This document shows, one piece after another, positions 47,651 through 58,195 of a DNA stretch of 64,000 nucleotides. How positions within the stretch are numbered: position 1 is the first letter of the stretch; the number at the start of each line of letters is the position of its first letter. Where the stretch lies: positions 12,338,001-12,402,000 of the forward strand of contig OX419760.1 of NCBI GenBank assembly GCA_948567375.1. The letters run 5' to 3'. This DNA comes from Lunularia cruciata (Eukaryota > Streptophyta > Marchantiopsida > Lunulariales > Lunulariaceae). Below the pieces are notes generated by a model, which made no database searches, was not told the DNA's origin, and saw only the letters and a list, made by a program, of their open reading frames with translations. Both the position numbers and the translations under genes were made by a program.

Positions 47651-48480
47651 CGGGGATTGCAGGGTGCATGATCACATTGATACCCATTGACTCTGGGTCC
47701 CGTGTGAATGTCATGACCAAAGATACTGCAAATCGACTTGGGTTTCATACGTTTGAACCCACACCTCGAGTTTTGAAGTTTGCAGACCAAACCAGGAGAC
47801 GGCCACTGGGCATGTTGTCAAACATTACCACGATCATTGGAGGGGTACCCTTCAAGTTGAATTACATCGTGTTGCGACCAGTGACAAAAATTGGTTACCC
47901 TCTGTTGATCGGCAGACCCTAGTTGTACAGTGCCCAAGTTGTAGTGGATTGGCATCAATAGAAGTTAAGATTCAAGGACATTTCGTCCAAAGATCAGAAG
48001 CTGGTGACTGTGAGTTGGACAAAGGTTCCCCATCTTGGGGAAACAAGTTCGTCAGAAGAGGAGGACAAATCCAAAGACTCATCATCTTTGTCCTCAGACG
48101 AATCCAAAGACAAAGTCCAAGTTAATTACTTGGAATGCTACGAGGTGGATGTTGAAGACAAAGATCCATATGACCTTGCCTTGGGTGAACCTGACTTGGA
48201 GGAAGGGGGTTTGATGGCTGCTCGCCTCGGGTTAAGCCAAGTAAGCCACGTTGAAGGAGTCATCAACCCCGATGACTGTCAAGATGTCTTATTAACTGAA
48301 GGAAAAATTTTAAAAATCTCAAAGACAGTTACTTCGGAGGAGTTGGCAGGATACACTGCCTTGTTTATAGAGTTCCAGGATGTATTCGCTTGGTCAATTG
48401 ATCAAATGTTGGGTATTCCATGAGAATTCAGAGAACACCGGATTGATCTGGTTGAAGGTGCAATTCCGGTTCAACAACGA
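47650..48480 (+). pseudogene. Aspartic protease and acidic spacer of A-2
   Basis: MITLIPIDSGSRVNVM carries the DSG active site, and YPLLIGRP closes the domain near 47920. The acidic spacer (SSEEEDKSKDSS, NYLECYEVDVEDKDPYDLA, GEPDLEEGGLMAARLGL) and the block ELAGYTALFIEFQDVFAWS lead into RT. The layout is the same as in A-1. Confidence 0.78.
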
Positions 48481-49330
48481 CAATACCGCCTGACCCCAAA
48501 GTACTCACTTTTGGTGAAAGATGAAATTGACAAGCACTTAGGGGCCGGAATCATCTTCCCTGTCTTGAGCAGTGAATGGGTCTCCCCCATTGTCATTGTC
48601 CCAAAGAAGAAAACAGGGAAGATCCGAGTGTGCCAAGACTTCCAAAAGTTGAACGTAGTTACACAGAAAGATCATCATCCCTTGCCTTTTACCGATACAA
48701 TTTTAGATCAGGTAGTTGGACATCCTTGTTATAGTTTTCTCGATGGATTTTTAGAGTACAATCAAGTATCCATTTGAGAAGAGGACAAGGATAAAACTAC
48801 ATTCACAACCGATTGGGGCACTTTTGCTTACAATCAAATGCCCTTTGGGTTGTGTAATGCTCCCACTACTTTCCAGCGGATGATGAATTCAATCTTCAAG
48901 GATTTCCTGTGCAAATTTGTGGAAGTTTTTATTGATGACTTTTGTGTGTTTGGACGAAGAGATGTACATTTAGATTACCTTCGCCAAACATTTGAAAGGT
49001 GTCGTTTTGCCGGCTTGTCATTACACCCGGAGAAATGCTTCTTTGCAATGAAGGAGGGAATTCTTCTGGGGCATCGGGTGTCAAGCCGAGGTATTGAAGT
49101 CGATGTTGAGAAGGTTAAGATAATCGCAGCTTTGGAATCCCCGAAGAACATCCGGGAGCTGAGAGCCTTCTTGGGACATGTCGGATATTATAGACACTTT
49201 GTGTCAAACTATGCAGTGCTTACTGCACCACTTACAAAGCTTCTGAAGAAATCCGAAGACTATCTGTGGGAAGCAAGTCAAGAAGAAGCTTTCCAGGTGT
49301 TGAAGAAGAAACTGGTTGAAGCACCAGTCA
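48480..49330 (+). pseudogene. Reverse transcriptase domain of A-2
   Basis: LLVKDEIDKHLGAGIIFP, SEWVSPIVIVPKKKTGKIRV, HPLPFTDTILDQVVGHP, MPFGLCNAPTTFQRMMN, catalytic FIDDF at about 48928-48942, FFAMKEGILLGHRVSSRGI, LRAFLGHVGYYRHFVSNYAV. Non-chromodomain Ty3/gypsy RT. From the CNAP motif onward it shares a long open stretch with RNase H and integrase, the best-kept pol of family A here. Confidence 0.87.
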
Positions 49331-49750
49331 TGAGGGCCCCAAATTGGGACGTCCCTTTTCATGTATATGTGGACACTTCATCCATGGCCATCGAAGTTGT
49401 CTTAGGTCAGAAGGACGAGAAGAAGAAGGACTACTCGGTGTATTATGCCAGCCGACAACTTTCAGTTTCTGAAAAGAACTATTCGATGACTGAAAGAGAA
49501 GCACTCGGAATGGTGTATGCTTGCAAGAAATTTTGTCATTATTTGTTGGGGTATAAGTTTGTCTTCTATGTTGACCATTACGCATTGCAACATTTGGTCA
49601 AGAAGGCAGATTTATCGGGACGAATTGCAAGATGGATCTTGTTATTACAAGAGTTCACGTATACTGTACAAGTGAGGAAGGGGTTTTCGCATTCGAATGC
49701 GGACTTCCTGTCCAGGTTAGAAACTCAAGACCAGGAGTGGGAAATTGACG
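49330..49750 (+). pseudogene. RNase H domain of A-2
   Basis: VPFHVYVDTSSMAIEVVLGQ, YYASRQLSVSEKNYSMTERE, ALGMVYACKKFCHYLLGYKF, VFYVDHYALQHLVKKADLSG and the closing SHSNADFLSRLE: all the usual Ty3 RNase H blocks. Confidence 0.87.
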
Positions 49751-51100
49751 ATCGGTTCCTTGACGAAGAGTTGTATCACTTATCAGCAATGCAAAGTACG
49801 AGGTATGCAGCTGAATATAATTATCTGAATACTCTTCATTGTCCTGAGGGGATGGACCTAGAACAGCGGGCAGTCTTTCTCAAGAAAATGGGGCCGTACC
49901 AGCTTAAACACAGCATTTTATTTAAGATGGGTGAAGACGAAGTACTTTGGCGATGCTTGGAGTCATACGAAGTAGGAGGAGTAATTGAATCTTTACACTC
50001 CGAGGCATTGGGAGGACACTATGCTCTGAAGAATACTGTAAAGAAAATTCTTTCGGTAGGGTATTGGTGGCCTACAATGTACAAAGATGTACATGCTCAT
50101 ATCCGAAGCTGTGATGCTTGTCAGAGAACGGGAAAGCCGACGGCTACTTCCCAATGGCCTTTGAGACCAATTTTGCCTTTGGCTCTATTTGAGAAATGGA
50201 GGATTGATTTTGTGGGTCCCATTCAACCAATGACCCGAGTCACAAGAAAGCGATACATTTTGGTCTGCATTGACTATGCTACCAAGATGGTCAAAGCGGA
50301 AGCAACTCGCTCGGAAACTGTGGCAGAATTTTTCTTTCGAAACATCATCTCCCGATATGGGTGTCCTCTGGAATTGGTTAGTGACCGGGGCACACATTTT
50401 TTGAACTCAGTAATGGAGGCATTAACCAAGTACTTTCAGATTAAACATCGGAAGACAACTCCTTACAACCCAAAAGCAAATGGCTTAATGGAAAAAGCAA
50501 ATGGGTTACTTTGTAAAATTTTGAATAAGGTGACTGTCAATTATGCCTATGACTGGGATACAAAATTAAATTACCAGCCGCGTTGTGGGCATATCAAACT
50601 ACAAAGAAGATTACAACCAAACAAACTCCACACTTCTTGACATATGGCTTGCATCCCATACTGCCAGTTGAATTTGAAGTTCCGACATATCGGGTTCTGT
50701 GCGAAGAACGAATGTCGGAAGAAGGAAGTCAGGATCTTCATATTCATCAACTAATGTGGTTAGAAGAGAAAAGAGACGATGCAATGCAAACCACAAAACA
50801 AGTACAAGCACAGAGGAAAGTCAGGCACAATAAGAGAATCAAGCCTGTGACTGTACAAGAAGGGAATTTGGTTTTGTTATATGACAATTGCCGAATATTT
50901 TTTCCAGGCAAGTTGCATTTGAGAGGGATGGGTCCCTATCGAGTTCTTCATCTTTATGAAAATGGATCCATGCAGCTCATTGACTTGGAAGGTAATCCTT
51001 TTGCCACTTGAGTAAACGGGTGGAGAGTTCGGAGATATTGGACCATAGACTCGGAAGTTTCTAAAGCACCCGAGGTCTATGTTCGTGGGGACGCTCACAT
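49750..51100 (+). pseudogene. Integrase region of A-2
   Basis: HHCC zinc domain about 49995-50130 (SEALGGHYALKNT ... CDACQRTGK); core from FEKWRIDFVGPIQP through LVSDRGTHFLNSVMEAL to TPYNPKANGLMEKANGLL; C-terminal part with EEKRDDAMQTTKQVQAQRKV and MGPYRVLHLYENGSMQLIDL. It ends just before the polypurine tract, with no chromodomain. Broken. Confidence 0.85.
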
Positions 51101-51115
51101 TTGAGGGAAGGGGTA
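51100..51115 (+). other. Polypurine tract of A-2
   Basis: TTGAGGGAAGGGGTA directly precedes the 3' LTR start TGTGGTGCCC. Confidence 0.75.
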
Positions 51116-54100
51116 TGTGGTGCCCACATTTTTTGTTTTTTTAAGAATAAAGGAGAAGAAGTGTATAGAGAAGTCGGATTGTGCTTGTATGGCCAAAGAA
51201 GGCAAAGAAAAGAGTCTTTGGGTTGAAACCCGAAGTAAAGTGACTTCGGGTCATAAGACGAAGTACTCGGAAATGCCCTGTCAGCATACAATACGAAGTA
51301 AATTGTCTTCGGATTGGGGAGAGCTCAACCCAAGGCAAAGACAGTCTAACAACCTTTTGTCGGGGCAAGAAATTCAAGAAGGGGCCGTTTCAAAACTGGC
51401 GGCTCATACGCGCGAAGGTTGATTGACAATGATAGGTGCATGCCGGAGGTGTGATTTCTTGGTAGAAACTCAAAGTGACGGAAGACGAAGAAGTGCAACT
51501 TTGTAAAAATCAAAACTGCAACGACAAAATGTCGAGCAATTTTCCTTTGCCGTTGAGGAGTTGTCTTGCAGGTGATTGGGGAAAGGGAAATAGAGTTGGG
51601 CTCGTGTTAGTGCGCAAGGGAGAAGTCGTGAGAGTGAAATCGAGATAAAGTGAGAAAGCAGAAGAGATGGGAGGAGGGAAGAAGAACTCCGAATTTGCAG
51701 TGAGAAATCATGCGATTCGGAGATTAGATGTAGTAGCGAGGATCGAAGTCTTGAGCCGACTTTGGATCACATTTTTGGCATGGAATTGGAACGTAAGTTT
51801 TCCTGGATTCATGACAAAAATCATCGAGAGTAAGTGTCTTGATGGACCTGAGGAAGAAGGGAAGAGAGGAAATTTGGCTCGTTGGACAGAGTCGGATTGG
51901 AGATTGGTACTCGGGAAGGAGGCAGGCTCAGAGCAAGGAGCCACGTTCTTGGGGAAAGGAGAGATAGCCCAAGAAACTCAGGAGGTGAGAGATGCCTTCT
52001 CGTCGAAGAGAACGAAGAATGGGTACAAGGTAGAAAGTTACAAAGACCCTGTCAAGAGAGGAATTGTGAGTGCTTTGATGGCAATCCTGAAGCCGGAGAG
52101 AACAACATATGTGATGAAACACCAAGCGGTGTTCTTTCACAAATTGTTTGCAGGAGAACCAATTAATTGGGCGAGGTGTTTTCACGGGAGAACGAGGCAA
52201 ATGGTGTGGAATCTGCGGGATAAGTCACCTCCACATTACATTGTGCCGTTTGCAGCGCATTTCTACCTCGGGCTCAATTTGCTGAACTCGGCGGAGCAGA
52301 ATCGGATGGTGTCGCACTTCCATCCGGATGTGCGAAAGGAGGTCAATGTCGAGGAGCAGCAATACATTTTGCAAATCCGGAGCACGGACGAGTACTACAC
52401 AAAGACAGGGAAAAACGTGGAGGTCATAGTAAGTACCCCGACCAAGAAGAGGACTTGGCAAGCAGAAGCCGAAGAAAACAAGAAACCTCGGAAGATGCAG
52501 AGAAGTAACCTGAGGCAAGGAATGGTGGTAATTGAGTCAGAAGATGAAGACTCAAAAGGCGAGGCCGAGCTCAAGACGGAGGACTCAGAGCATGAGGAGG
52601 AACCTGAGCTGACACTGCAGAGTGGAGATACGAGCAGTGATAGTGAGGACGGTGGAGAGACGACCTCGGCGTCCGTGGCTGAAGAATACAAAGAAGAAGT
52701 GCAAGCCGAGGTAGAAGCCGAAGACAATACAGCGTTGGAAGATGAAGTACCGGTGCCAGAGGAGAAGAAGATCACAGTGCAGCAAGGAGTTTGCTCGCGA
52801 CGTAAGGTGAAGTGTGAGGCAGGACCAAGTCAAGTGAAGGCAGAGGTAGAAGAGAGCTCGGGCAGTGAAGCATCAATCCTGATATGACGACTCCAGAGAA
52901 GAAGGCGAGTATTGGGAGAACACGAGGAGAGAAGAGAGACCACTCCGCGGGAGGAAGAAGTTGCCAGTGATGGAGTGGAGTACCTACGAGAGGCAGTGTG
53001 CCCATTGTTGGTGAAGTTGGAGCAGAAGAAGAAGGAGATGCAGTCGATTTGTCCAGAGTAAAGATTGTATTGCAGGTGGTAGCAAGATTAGAAGAAGAGA
53101 ACTCGGAGTTGAAGAGGAGTGTAACCCGAGGTGAGGAGGAGAGAGAAGTACTACGAGCGGAGGTAGTAGAGAGAAGTTAGGTAATCAAAGACCTGAAGAG
53201 AGAAGTGATCTATCGAGAGGATCTTGCGAGGAAGAGTGATATTGCAAGAGAAAGGCAAGTAGCTGAATACAAAATCTTGAAGCAGCAGTTTGCTGATTCA
53301 AGAGTAGAGCTTATCCATGCTATGGCGTAGATAGCATCGAAGGATCAAGAGCTCAATAGAGTGATGGAGAGTATGGAGGAGAAGAAGCAACTCTGGCAAC
53401 AAGAGTTGGCTGCGAGATATAGAGAAGAAGAGAGATTACGAGAGTTACTTCGTAATCAGGAAGAGAAGGTTGAACAGAAGGAGAAAGAGAAGGAAGCGGT
53501 GAAAGCCGAGTTTGAGGAAGAGTTGGCAATGTACAAAGAGGAATGGCTTGCGGATCGGGAACCAGAAAGGAAGACAAGATTGGAGCCATTGAAGGAGATA
53601 GTCCTCAGGGTGAATGCGATGTTAAGTACAGAAGCCAACATTCGAATTGAAGAAGCACGTCTGCACGAGTTGAAGTTGTTGGTGCAGGAGACGAGGCAAA
53701 GACAAGCAAAGGACACAGACATGAATGCCTTGCTAATAAAATTAAGAACTCGTGTAGATAGGAAGGTTTAAGAAGTAGAGGATAATATTTCCATTAGATT
53801 AGACTTAGTGAAAGTAGAGCTAGAATAACTTCGGAAAGATGTTAAAGCAAAACCCGAAGTAGATAACATAGGAGTCCAAATGTCTTCAAAGTTGCCATCA
53901 GAGACATTAGAGAAGAGTCGGTCAGGAGATAAGGAGTTAGATAGATTACCCACTAGTGAAATTTCAGATCAGGAAAGAGAATTGTTGGATCAGGTAGAAG
54001 AAGTAGAAGATCTGAAACCCGAGGAAAAGATAGTAGGAAGTAAGATTACTTCGGGTTTGGGTTTGAAGGCCGATGACGATGTAGACATCGGATCGTAGTG

Positions 54101-54891
54101 GTAACAGATTTGAGATTTGAAGGGGTAGATATGAAGAGGTGCATTGTCATTTTGGATCTGTAGGTTAGAACAATTGTTGTAGAACGGTATAGTTGTTAGA
54201 ACTGTCGATTGCTTCACTGTTTAAGAGTGGCATTTGCAAGAAATTGTTGTTCAGTGCTCATTATTTCTGAGAATAGATAAAGCAAAGTGCTATGAAGTAG
54301 TGCTCGTCGCTTGAGCTTGATTCCAAGTATCAACTTTGTGATTGTGTTTGTGAATGTTTGGAGAAATTTGAAGTGCAAGTCAGAGTGTTTGTTGGATGTT
54401 GGATTCCACAGCCTTGATCTTCATTGTGTGTTTGATCCTGAGTGAAGTGCAATCGAAGCAATGCCTTGACAGATCTGAGAGGAATTGTAGTGTTAGTAGT
54501 ATTCTGCATTTGTGAGTGCAGTGCGAAGTTGATGTGAAGCAATTTCAATCGAGGAAGTTGTGCCTTCAGTGGAGGGATAGAACACAATTTTGAGGCGAAG
54601 TCATTTTGCAGTGAAGTGCCATTTTCGGGAGAGCCTGAATCATCACAATCAAGATTGTTTGGAAAGATTTGATGGAGTTGTGATTATGGAGTGTTAATTC
54701 GTGACAAGACTGCGAGTCAGTGCTTGTTACTCTCTTCTGGGTGTGGTTTCTACCTAAGAGATTAAAGATGCAACCAAGAAGAACTAAATTGTTACTTTGC
54801 TTAGTATTTGACCAATTCTGACTCGTATCTCTGCGGGAACAAACTTTACTTACCCGATTACCGCAAAAGTGATATTTGCCGGGTTGTCACA
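51116..54891 (+). repeat. 3' LTR of A-2 (3.78 kb)
   Basis: Begins TGTGGTGCCCACATTTTTTG and ends GCCGGGTTGTCACA. It contains the LTR-borne coding region (about 51530-54098), then about 790 bp of non-coding R/U5-like sequence. An inverted copy of its last 21 bases follows immediately at 54892-54912. Confidence 0.9.
51530..54098 (+). pseudogene. LTR-borne coding region, copy in A-2 3' LTR
   Basis: The first 1.3 kb are the clearest view of the N-terminal half: SSNFPLPLRSCLAGDWGKGN, then GGGKKNSEFAVRNHAIRRLD, WITFLAWNWNVSFPGFMTKI, WTESDWRLVLGKEAGSEQG, AMAILKPERTTYVMKHQ-like and FHGRTRQMVWNLRDKSPPHY, then the acidic linker (VVIESEDEDSKGEAELKTED). The coiled coil follows (about 52930-54098). About 400 residues of the globular plus acidic part are open. 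No signal peptide or membrane segment is seen. Function unknown. Confidence 0.7.
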
Positions 54892-54912
54892 TGACAACCC
54901 AGCAAATATCAC
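54892..54912 (-). repeat. Inverted copy of the A LTR end at the A-2 right junction
   Basis: TGACAACCCAGCAAATATCAC is the reverse complement of the LTR end (GTGATATTTGCCGGGTTGTCA), one mismatch, with only two bases between the arms. Together they form a hairpin with a stem of about 21 bp. It separates the LTR from the 93-bp duplicated target. Confidence 0.85.
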
Positions 54913-54916
54913 ATGA

Positions 54917-55009
54917 CATATGACATAGTACATCTCCTTGGGAAACATACGTACTATTTGTTCCAAAGAAGGATATAGGACTTCAATTTTGTATTGATTA
55001 CCATGGCCT
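54917..55009 (+). repeat. Right copy of the 93-bp duplication flanking A-2
   Basis: Matches 42206-42298 with one mismatch and continues into chromovirus C RT sequence (AATAAAAAAATAG). A normal Ty3/gypsy target duplication is 4-6 bp. Confidence 0.85.
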
Positions 55010-55010
55010 T

Positions 55011-56201
55011 AATAAAAAAATAGTGAAGAATTCATATCCCTTGCCTTGAGTTGATGACTTGTTGAATCAATTGAGTGGAGCATACTACTTCTCCAAGTTG
55101 GATCTCCAAATCTGCTATTGAAAGTTTCCCATCGATCAAGAAGATGTGCAAAAGATTACCTTTTGCATAAGGTATGGGCATCTTGAATGGAGAGTTATAC
55201 CTTTTGAGCTCACTAATGCCCCAATAATCTTCATGGATCAAATGCATTGGTGTTAGATGTGCTATTGGATTGGTATGTGATTGTGTTCTTGGATGATATT
55301 TTAATCTATAGTAATCTACTTTGACAATGTCTTCGAGCATCATGGGATGCGTTACATACTCATCTTTGACTATGATCCTTGAATCATTGGAAAATTTTGG
55401 CAAGCATTCTTCCAGGTACTCAGCACTAAGCCTGCTTTGTCCATGGTCTATCATCCTCAAACTAATGGACAAACCAAACATACAAATTGCACCTACTTTG
55501 CTTGTAATAATTCCAATCATCAGATTCTCTCTCTTCTTCCTTAATTTTGGCCAAGATTCACTTGTTCTAGATTCCTTCCTTGCTCCTCCTCCCTCTCATG
55601 TCCCTCATACTTCCACCTTCTTGACCACAATATCCCAATCCCTACAACAAGCCATATATCTCACCTCCTTGTTGCTCAAAACTATCAAAAACAATATAAG
55701 GGCCAACATTGCCATGATCTTACCTTTCAACTTGATGATGAGGTCATGCTTTCTTCTAGTAACCTTCCCCTCCTATTTGATACCCAAGTTTTTAAACTTA
55801 CTCCTAATTAGAGAAGTCCATTTTATATCACCAAAATCATTTTTCCTTTTCCTTATCAACTTCCCTTGCCTTGTCATATATAAATTCCTCTTATCTTTCA
55901 TGTTTACAAGTTAAAACTCTTTGTTTCTAATCCATCTTCCTTTTCATCTTGTGTCCAACTCCCTCTTCCTCCTATCCCTATCAATGATCATGAGGATTTT
56001 GAAGTTGATTGTATCCTTGCATGTTGCCACATTCAACATGGCCGCCAATAACATATGGAGTACAAAGTCCTTTAGAAAGTGCATCTCCTTTACAATGCCA
56101 CTTTGGAGTCTCTTTCTTAGTTCCAAAATGCACAAATTGCCATCTAGGAGTTTGAAGCCTCCATGGTGACAAGGATGTCACCAACTAGTCATGGGGGAAT
56201 A
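55011..56201 (+). pseudogene. Old chromovirus C, right arm: RT, integrase end, chromodomain
   Basis: RT pieces (YYFSKLDLQ, VIVFLDDILIYS near 55285-55320) are followed by integrase-tail pieces (MVYHPQTNGQTK near 55440-55480, then FQLDDEVMLSSSNLPL). A chromodomain-like end lies at about 55990-56165 (HEDFEVDCILACCHIQHGRQ, FQNAQIAI, EFEASMVTRMSPTSHGG). The chromodomain of such elements binds histone marks and guides integration. It continues the element at 40151-42298. Very old, with dozens of breaks. Confidence 0.72.
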
Positions 56202-56385
56202 TGTAACAATATAGGGGTTACTTATGAGTTAGTCAAGACTAATGAAGTAACAAATAGGCCAAATTAGCCAAGAAATATAAGAATATTATAGAAAAATCTA
56301 GGAAGCTACTTGATACCTTCCAAGTATTGGGTAATATGCATGCTAAGTGATAAATTCTAGGAGGGAAGCTTCTTGGGAAGCATTT
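56202..56385 (+). repeat. Start of chromovirus C 3' LTR
   Basis: TGTAACAATATAGGGGTTAC follows a short polypurine run (TGGGGGAAT, about 56192-56200), just after the chromodomain end. About 180 bp are visible before the family D sequence starts. Confidence 0.55.
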
Positions 56386-57428
56386 TGTCACACCATTTGT
56401 AGCTCCCCATCTAGATGCTCGGACACAAGAGTTCTAGTGATAGTAGTTAGAGTTATTCTAGCAGTTTCTCAGAGACTACTTTCCGACGGTTAGATTTTGT
56501 GTTCGGGGTACTGACTTCATGGTGGGGCCCACCGTCACTTTGCACCATTCGCACCGTCAAGTGTGCCGTCAGCAGGACCGTTAGGGTTTCAGTGCTAGCT
56601 TGAGTCCAGGAGGTATAGTTTCAAAGTGAGCTCCAGAGAGCTCACTTCTCTGATGTTGAGCCTTTGAGTTCCTAGCTATGGTGGACAGAGGCCGGCGAGC
56701 GTCACCTGGATTCTCTATGCTTGAGTGGGTGTGGCTTGACTGTAATCAGTGCCCAGTTGTTGGCAATTTAAAGAGTGATAGATCAAGAACTGATCTGAGT
56801 TGAGTTGAGTTGAGAGTGGTAAGCAATTTGATTACATCAGAGAAGTGAAATCAGGGGGAAATCGGGTGCAGGAACGTTGAGTGTTGGTGGTATTTCCAAG
56901 CTCGGTGGATTGTGGTAGCTCGATTCAAGTTCTGTGTTTCCCTAGTGTGCAGAAGCTCATTCAAGTGATGCAGATTTGGGAGTTAGGCGGACGGTGTGAA
57001 GAAGCGCTGGCCAAATTTTGAGCAAAGAAGGAGCAATTTTTTAGCAGTGTTGTGATTTTGAGCTCAGGAGGTGAAGGTAGGACCAATTTGCTCCGAGTTG
57101 GGCTCAGAAAGTCAAATTGAAGGTGGAGTTGGGAAGCTCTTCTCATGAAATTGTGATTTGGAAAAACCCGTTTTGTCAATTTGGCTCAAGTGGAAAGTTA
57201 GTGGGGGATTTGGCGGACAGCTATCTTTAGTGTTTACGTCAAATTTTACGTAAGATTAGAATTTTGGCGTTTAGAGGCTTCGAGGCATAGGGTTGTGGGC
57301 TATGAGAGGCTACAAAGGCCTAGAAGGGCCAGAAGGGCTAGCAAGCCAGCTTGCTGGCATGAGGCTAGCTAGTTTAGAGTAGATCTTGGTCATTGGTTGG
57401 CAAAATCTGCCTTTCTTGCTAGATTGTG

Positions 57429-57492
57429 CGCAACAAGGTTTGACCCCTAGATCTCTTGTTCCTAGACTGGTGCCCTAGCCAACTGGTCCACC
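57429..57492 (-). other. tRNA-like sequence (SINE head or tRNA relic), minus strand
   Basis: On the minus strand the stretch has a D-arm/A-box-like part (CCAGTTGGCTAGGGC, compare CAGTTGGTTAGAGC of tRNAs), an anticodon-arm-like part (CACCAGTCTAGGAAC) and a T-arm/B-box-like part (GGGGTCAAACC, compare GGTTCAAATCC), correctly ordered and spaced. The acceptor stem is not convincing. It may be the head of a tRNA-derived SINE or a tRNA relic within the D LTR. Confidence 0.4.
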
Positions 57493-57964
57493 CTCACTTG
57501 TTGTCTTAGTGACTGTGCCACTGTTATCTATACACATGTAGCTTTGGCTAGGAGAGGCAGTTTGATCCCATTCTTGGTGATCCTGGTAGCTTAGGACTTA
57601 TATACGAACACTCTCTTATGTCAAATGCCAAATGGTGGCAGAGTAAGTCTCATGTTGTGTTATGAGATGGAGGATTTTTGTTTAGATTTCTTGTGATTGG
57701 ATCCCCTCCATTCTCTGCTTCCTATTTGTGCACCATGTTTGTGTGAGGTGCCCTGACTTTTGAGCATTGGTGCTCTGGTGTGCTCTCGGTGGTGAGGCTG
57801 GAGTGATGACCAGTCAAACTACCTTTGTTTCTCTCTGGTGAGGCAAGAAGTGATGACCTGTAGACCGTGAGAGTGCGTGTTATGATGGCAGGTTACAGGT
57901 TGCCCTTTCCCCTAGTGTAGTTATCTTGGTTAGAGTTACATTAGTGGGTGGTGCTTAGTTAGTA

Positions 57965-58044
57965 TTGGCACTTGGTGGTGTTGGCACGTGGTGGTGTTGG
58001 CACGTGGTGGTGTTGGCACGTGGTGGTGTTGGCACTTTGGTGGG
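57965..58044 (+). repeat. 16-bp tandem repeat with G-box cores
   Basis: Five copies of TTGGCACGTGGTGGTG, the first and last diverged. The three central copies each contain the palindromic G-box CACGTG (57985-57990, 58001-58006, 58017-58022). In plants this core is bound by bZIP and bHLH factors. It lies about 150-230 bp upstream of the gag start of element D. Confidence 0.85.
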
Positions 58045-58195
58045 GTACTTGCGGTTGCAGTTGGTGGTTCGGGTTTGCTGTTGCAATTACTTGGTCACGA
58101 CGGAGTTCTTTGGAGATTCCAGAGGAGTTAGCCCTGCAGTACACAGTGGGTTTACTCGGAGTGGTGCTCGGTATTAGCCTATATCTCAGGTCCTA

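Larger units (their letters stand above)
42299..54891 (+). mobile_element. Whole Ty3/gypsy family A element (A-2), plus strand, inside chromovirus C
   Basis: 5' LTR 42299-44967, primer site, gag, protease, RT, RNase H, integrase, polypurine tract, and 3' LTR 51116-54891. Over about 277 bp of LTR end I counted 11 differences between the two LTRs (about 4%), similar in age to A-1. The 5' LTR is about 2.7 kb and the 3' LTR about 3.8 kb, so the 5' one is internally shortened. The flanks lack a 4-6 bp target duplication and instead carry a 93-bp direct duplication. Whole in outline, with perhaps ten breaks. Confidence 0.9.
56386..58195 (+). other. Putative 5' LTR and leader of element D
   Basis: There is no coding sequence of note in these 1.8 kb. 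A possible TATA box (CTTATATACG) lies near 57597-57606. A weak primer-site candidate (TGGTGGCAGAGT, compare tRNA-iMet TGGTATCAGAGC) lies near 57630-57641, which would make the LTR about 1.24 kb. This split is tentative. The stretch also holds a tRNA-like sequence and a small tandem repeat, listed separately. Confidence 0.4.

Noticed and set aside
54892-54912. Inverted LTR end as the start of a further minus-strand A element
   Set aside because: Only 21 bases match. The sequence then goes into the duplicated chromovirus target.
57347-57368. Short palindrome GCTAGCAAGCCAGCTTGCTGGC as a regulatory hairpin or terminator
   Set aside because: It is a short imperfect inverted repeat in a low-information stretch. 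There is no support for a function.
57429-57492. Functional tRNA gene
   Set aside because: Arms are tRNA-like, but the acceptor stem does not pair convincingly, so it is listed only as tRNA-like.
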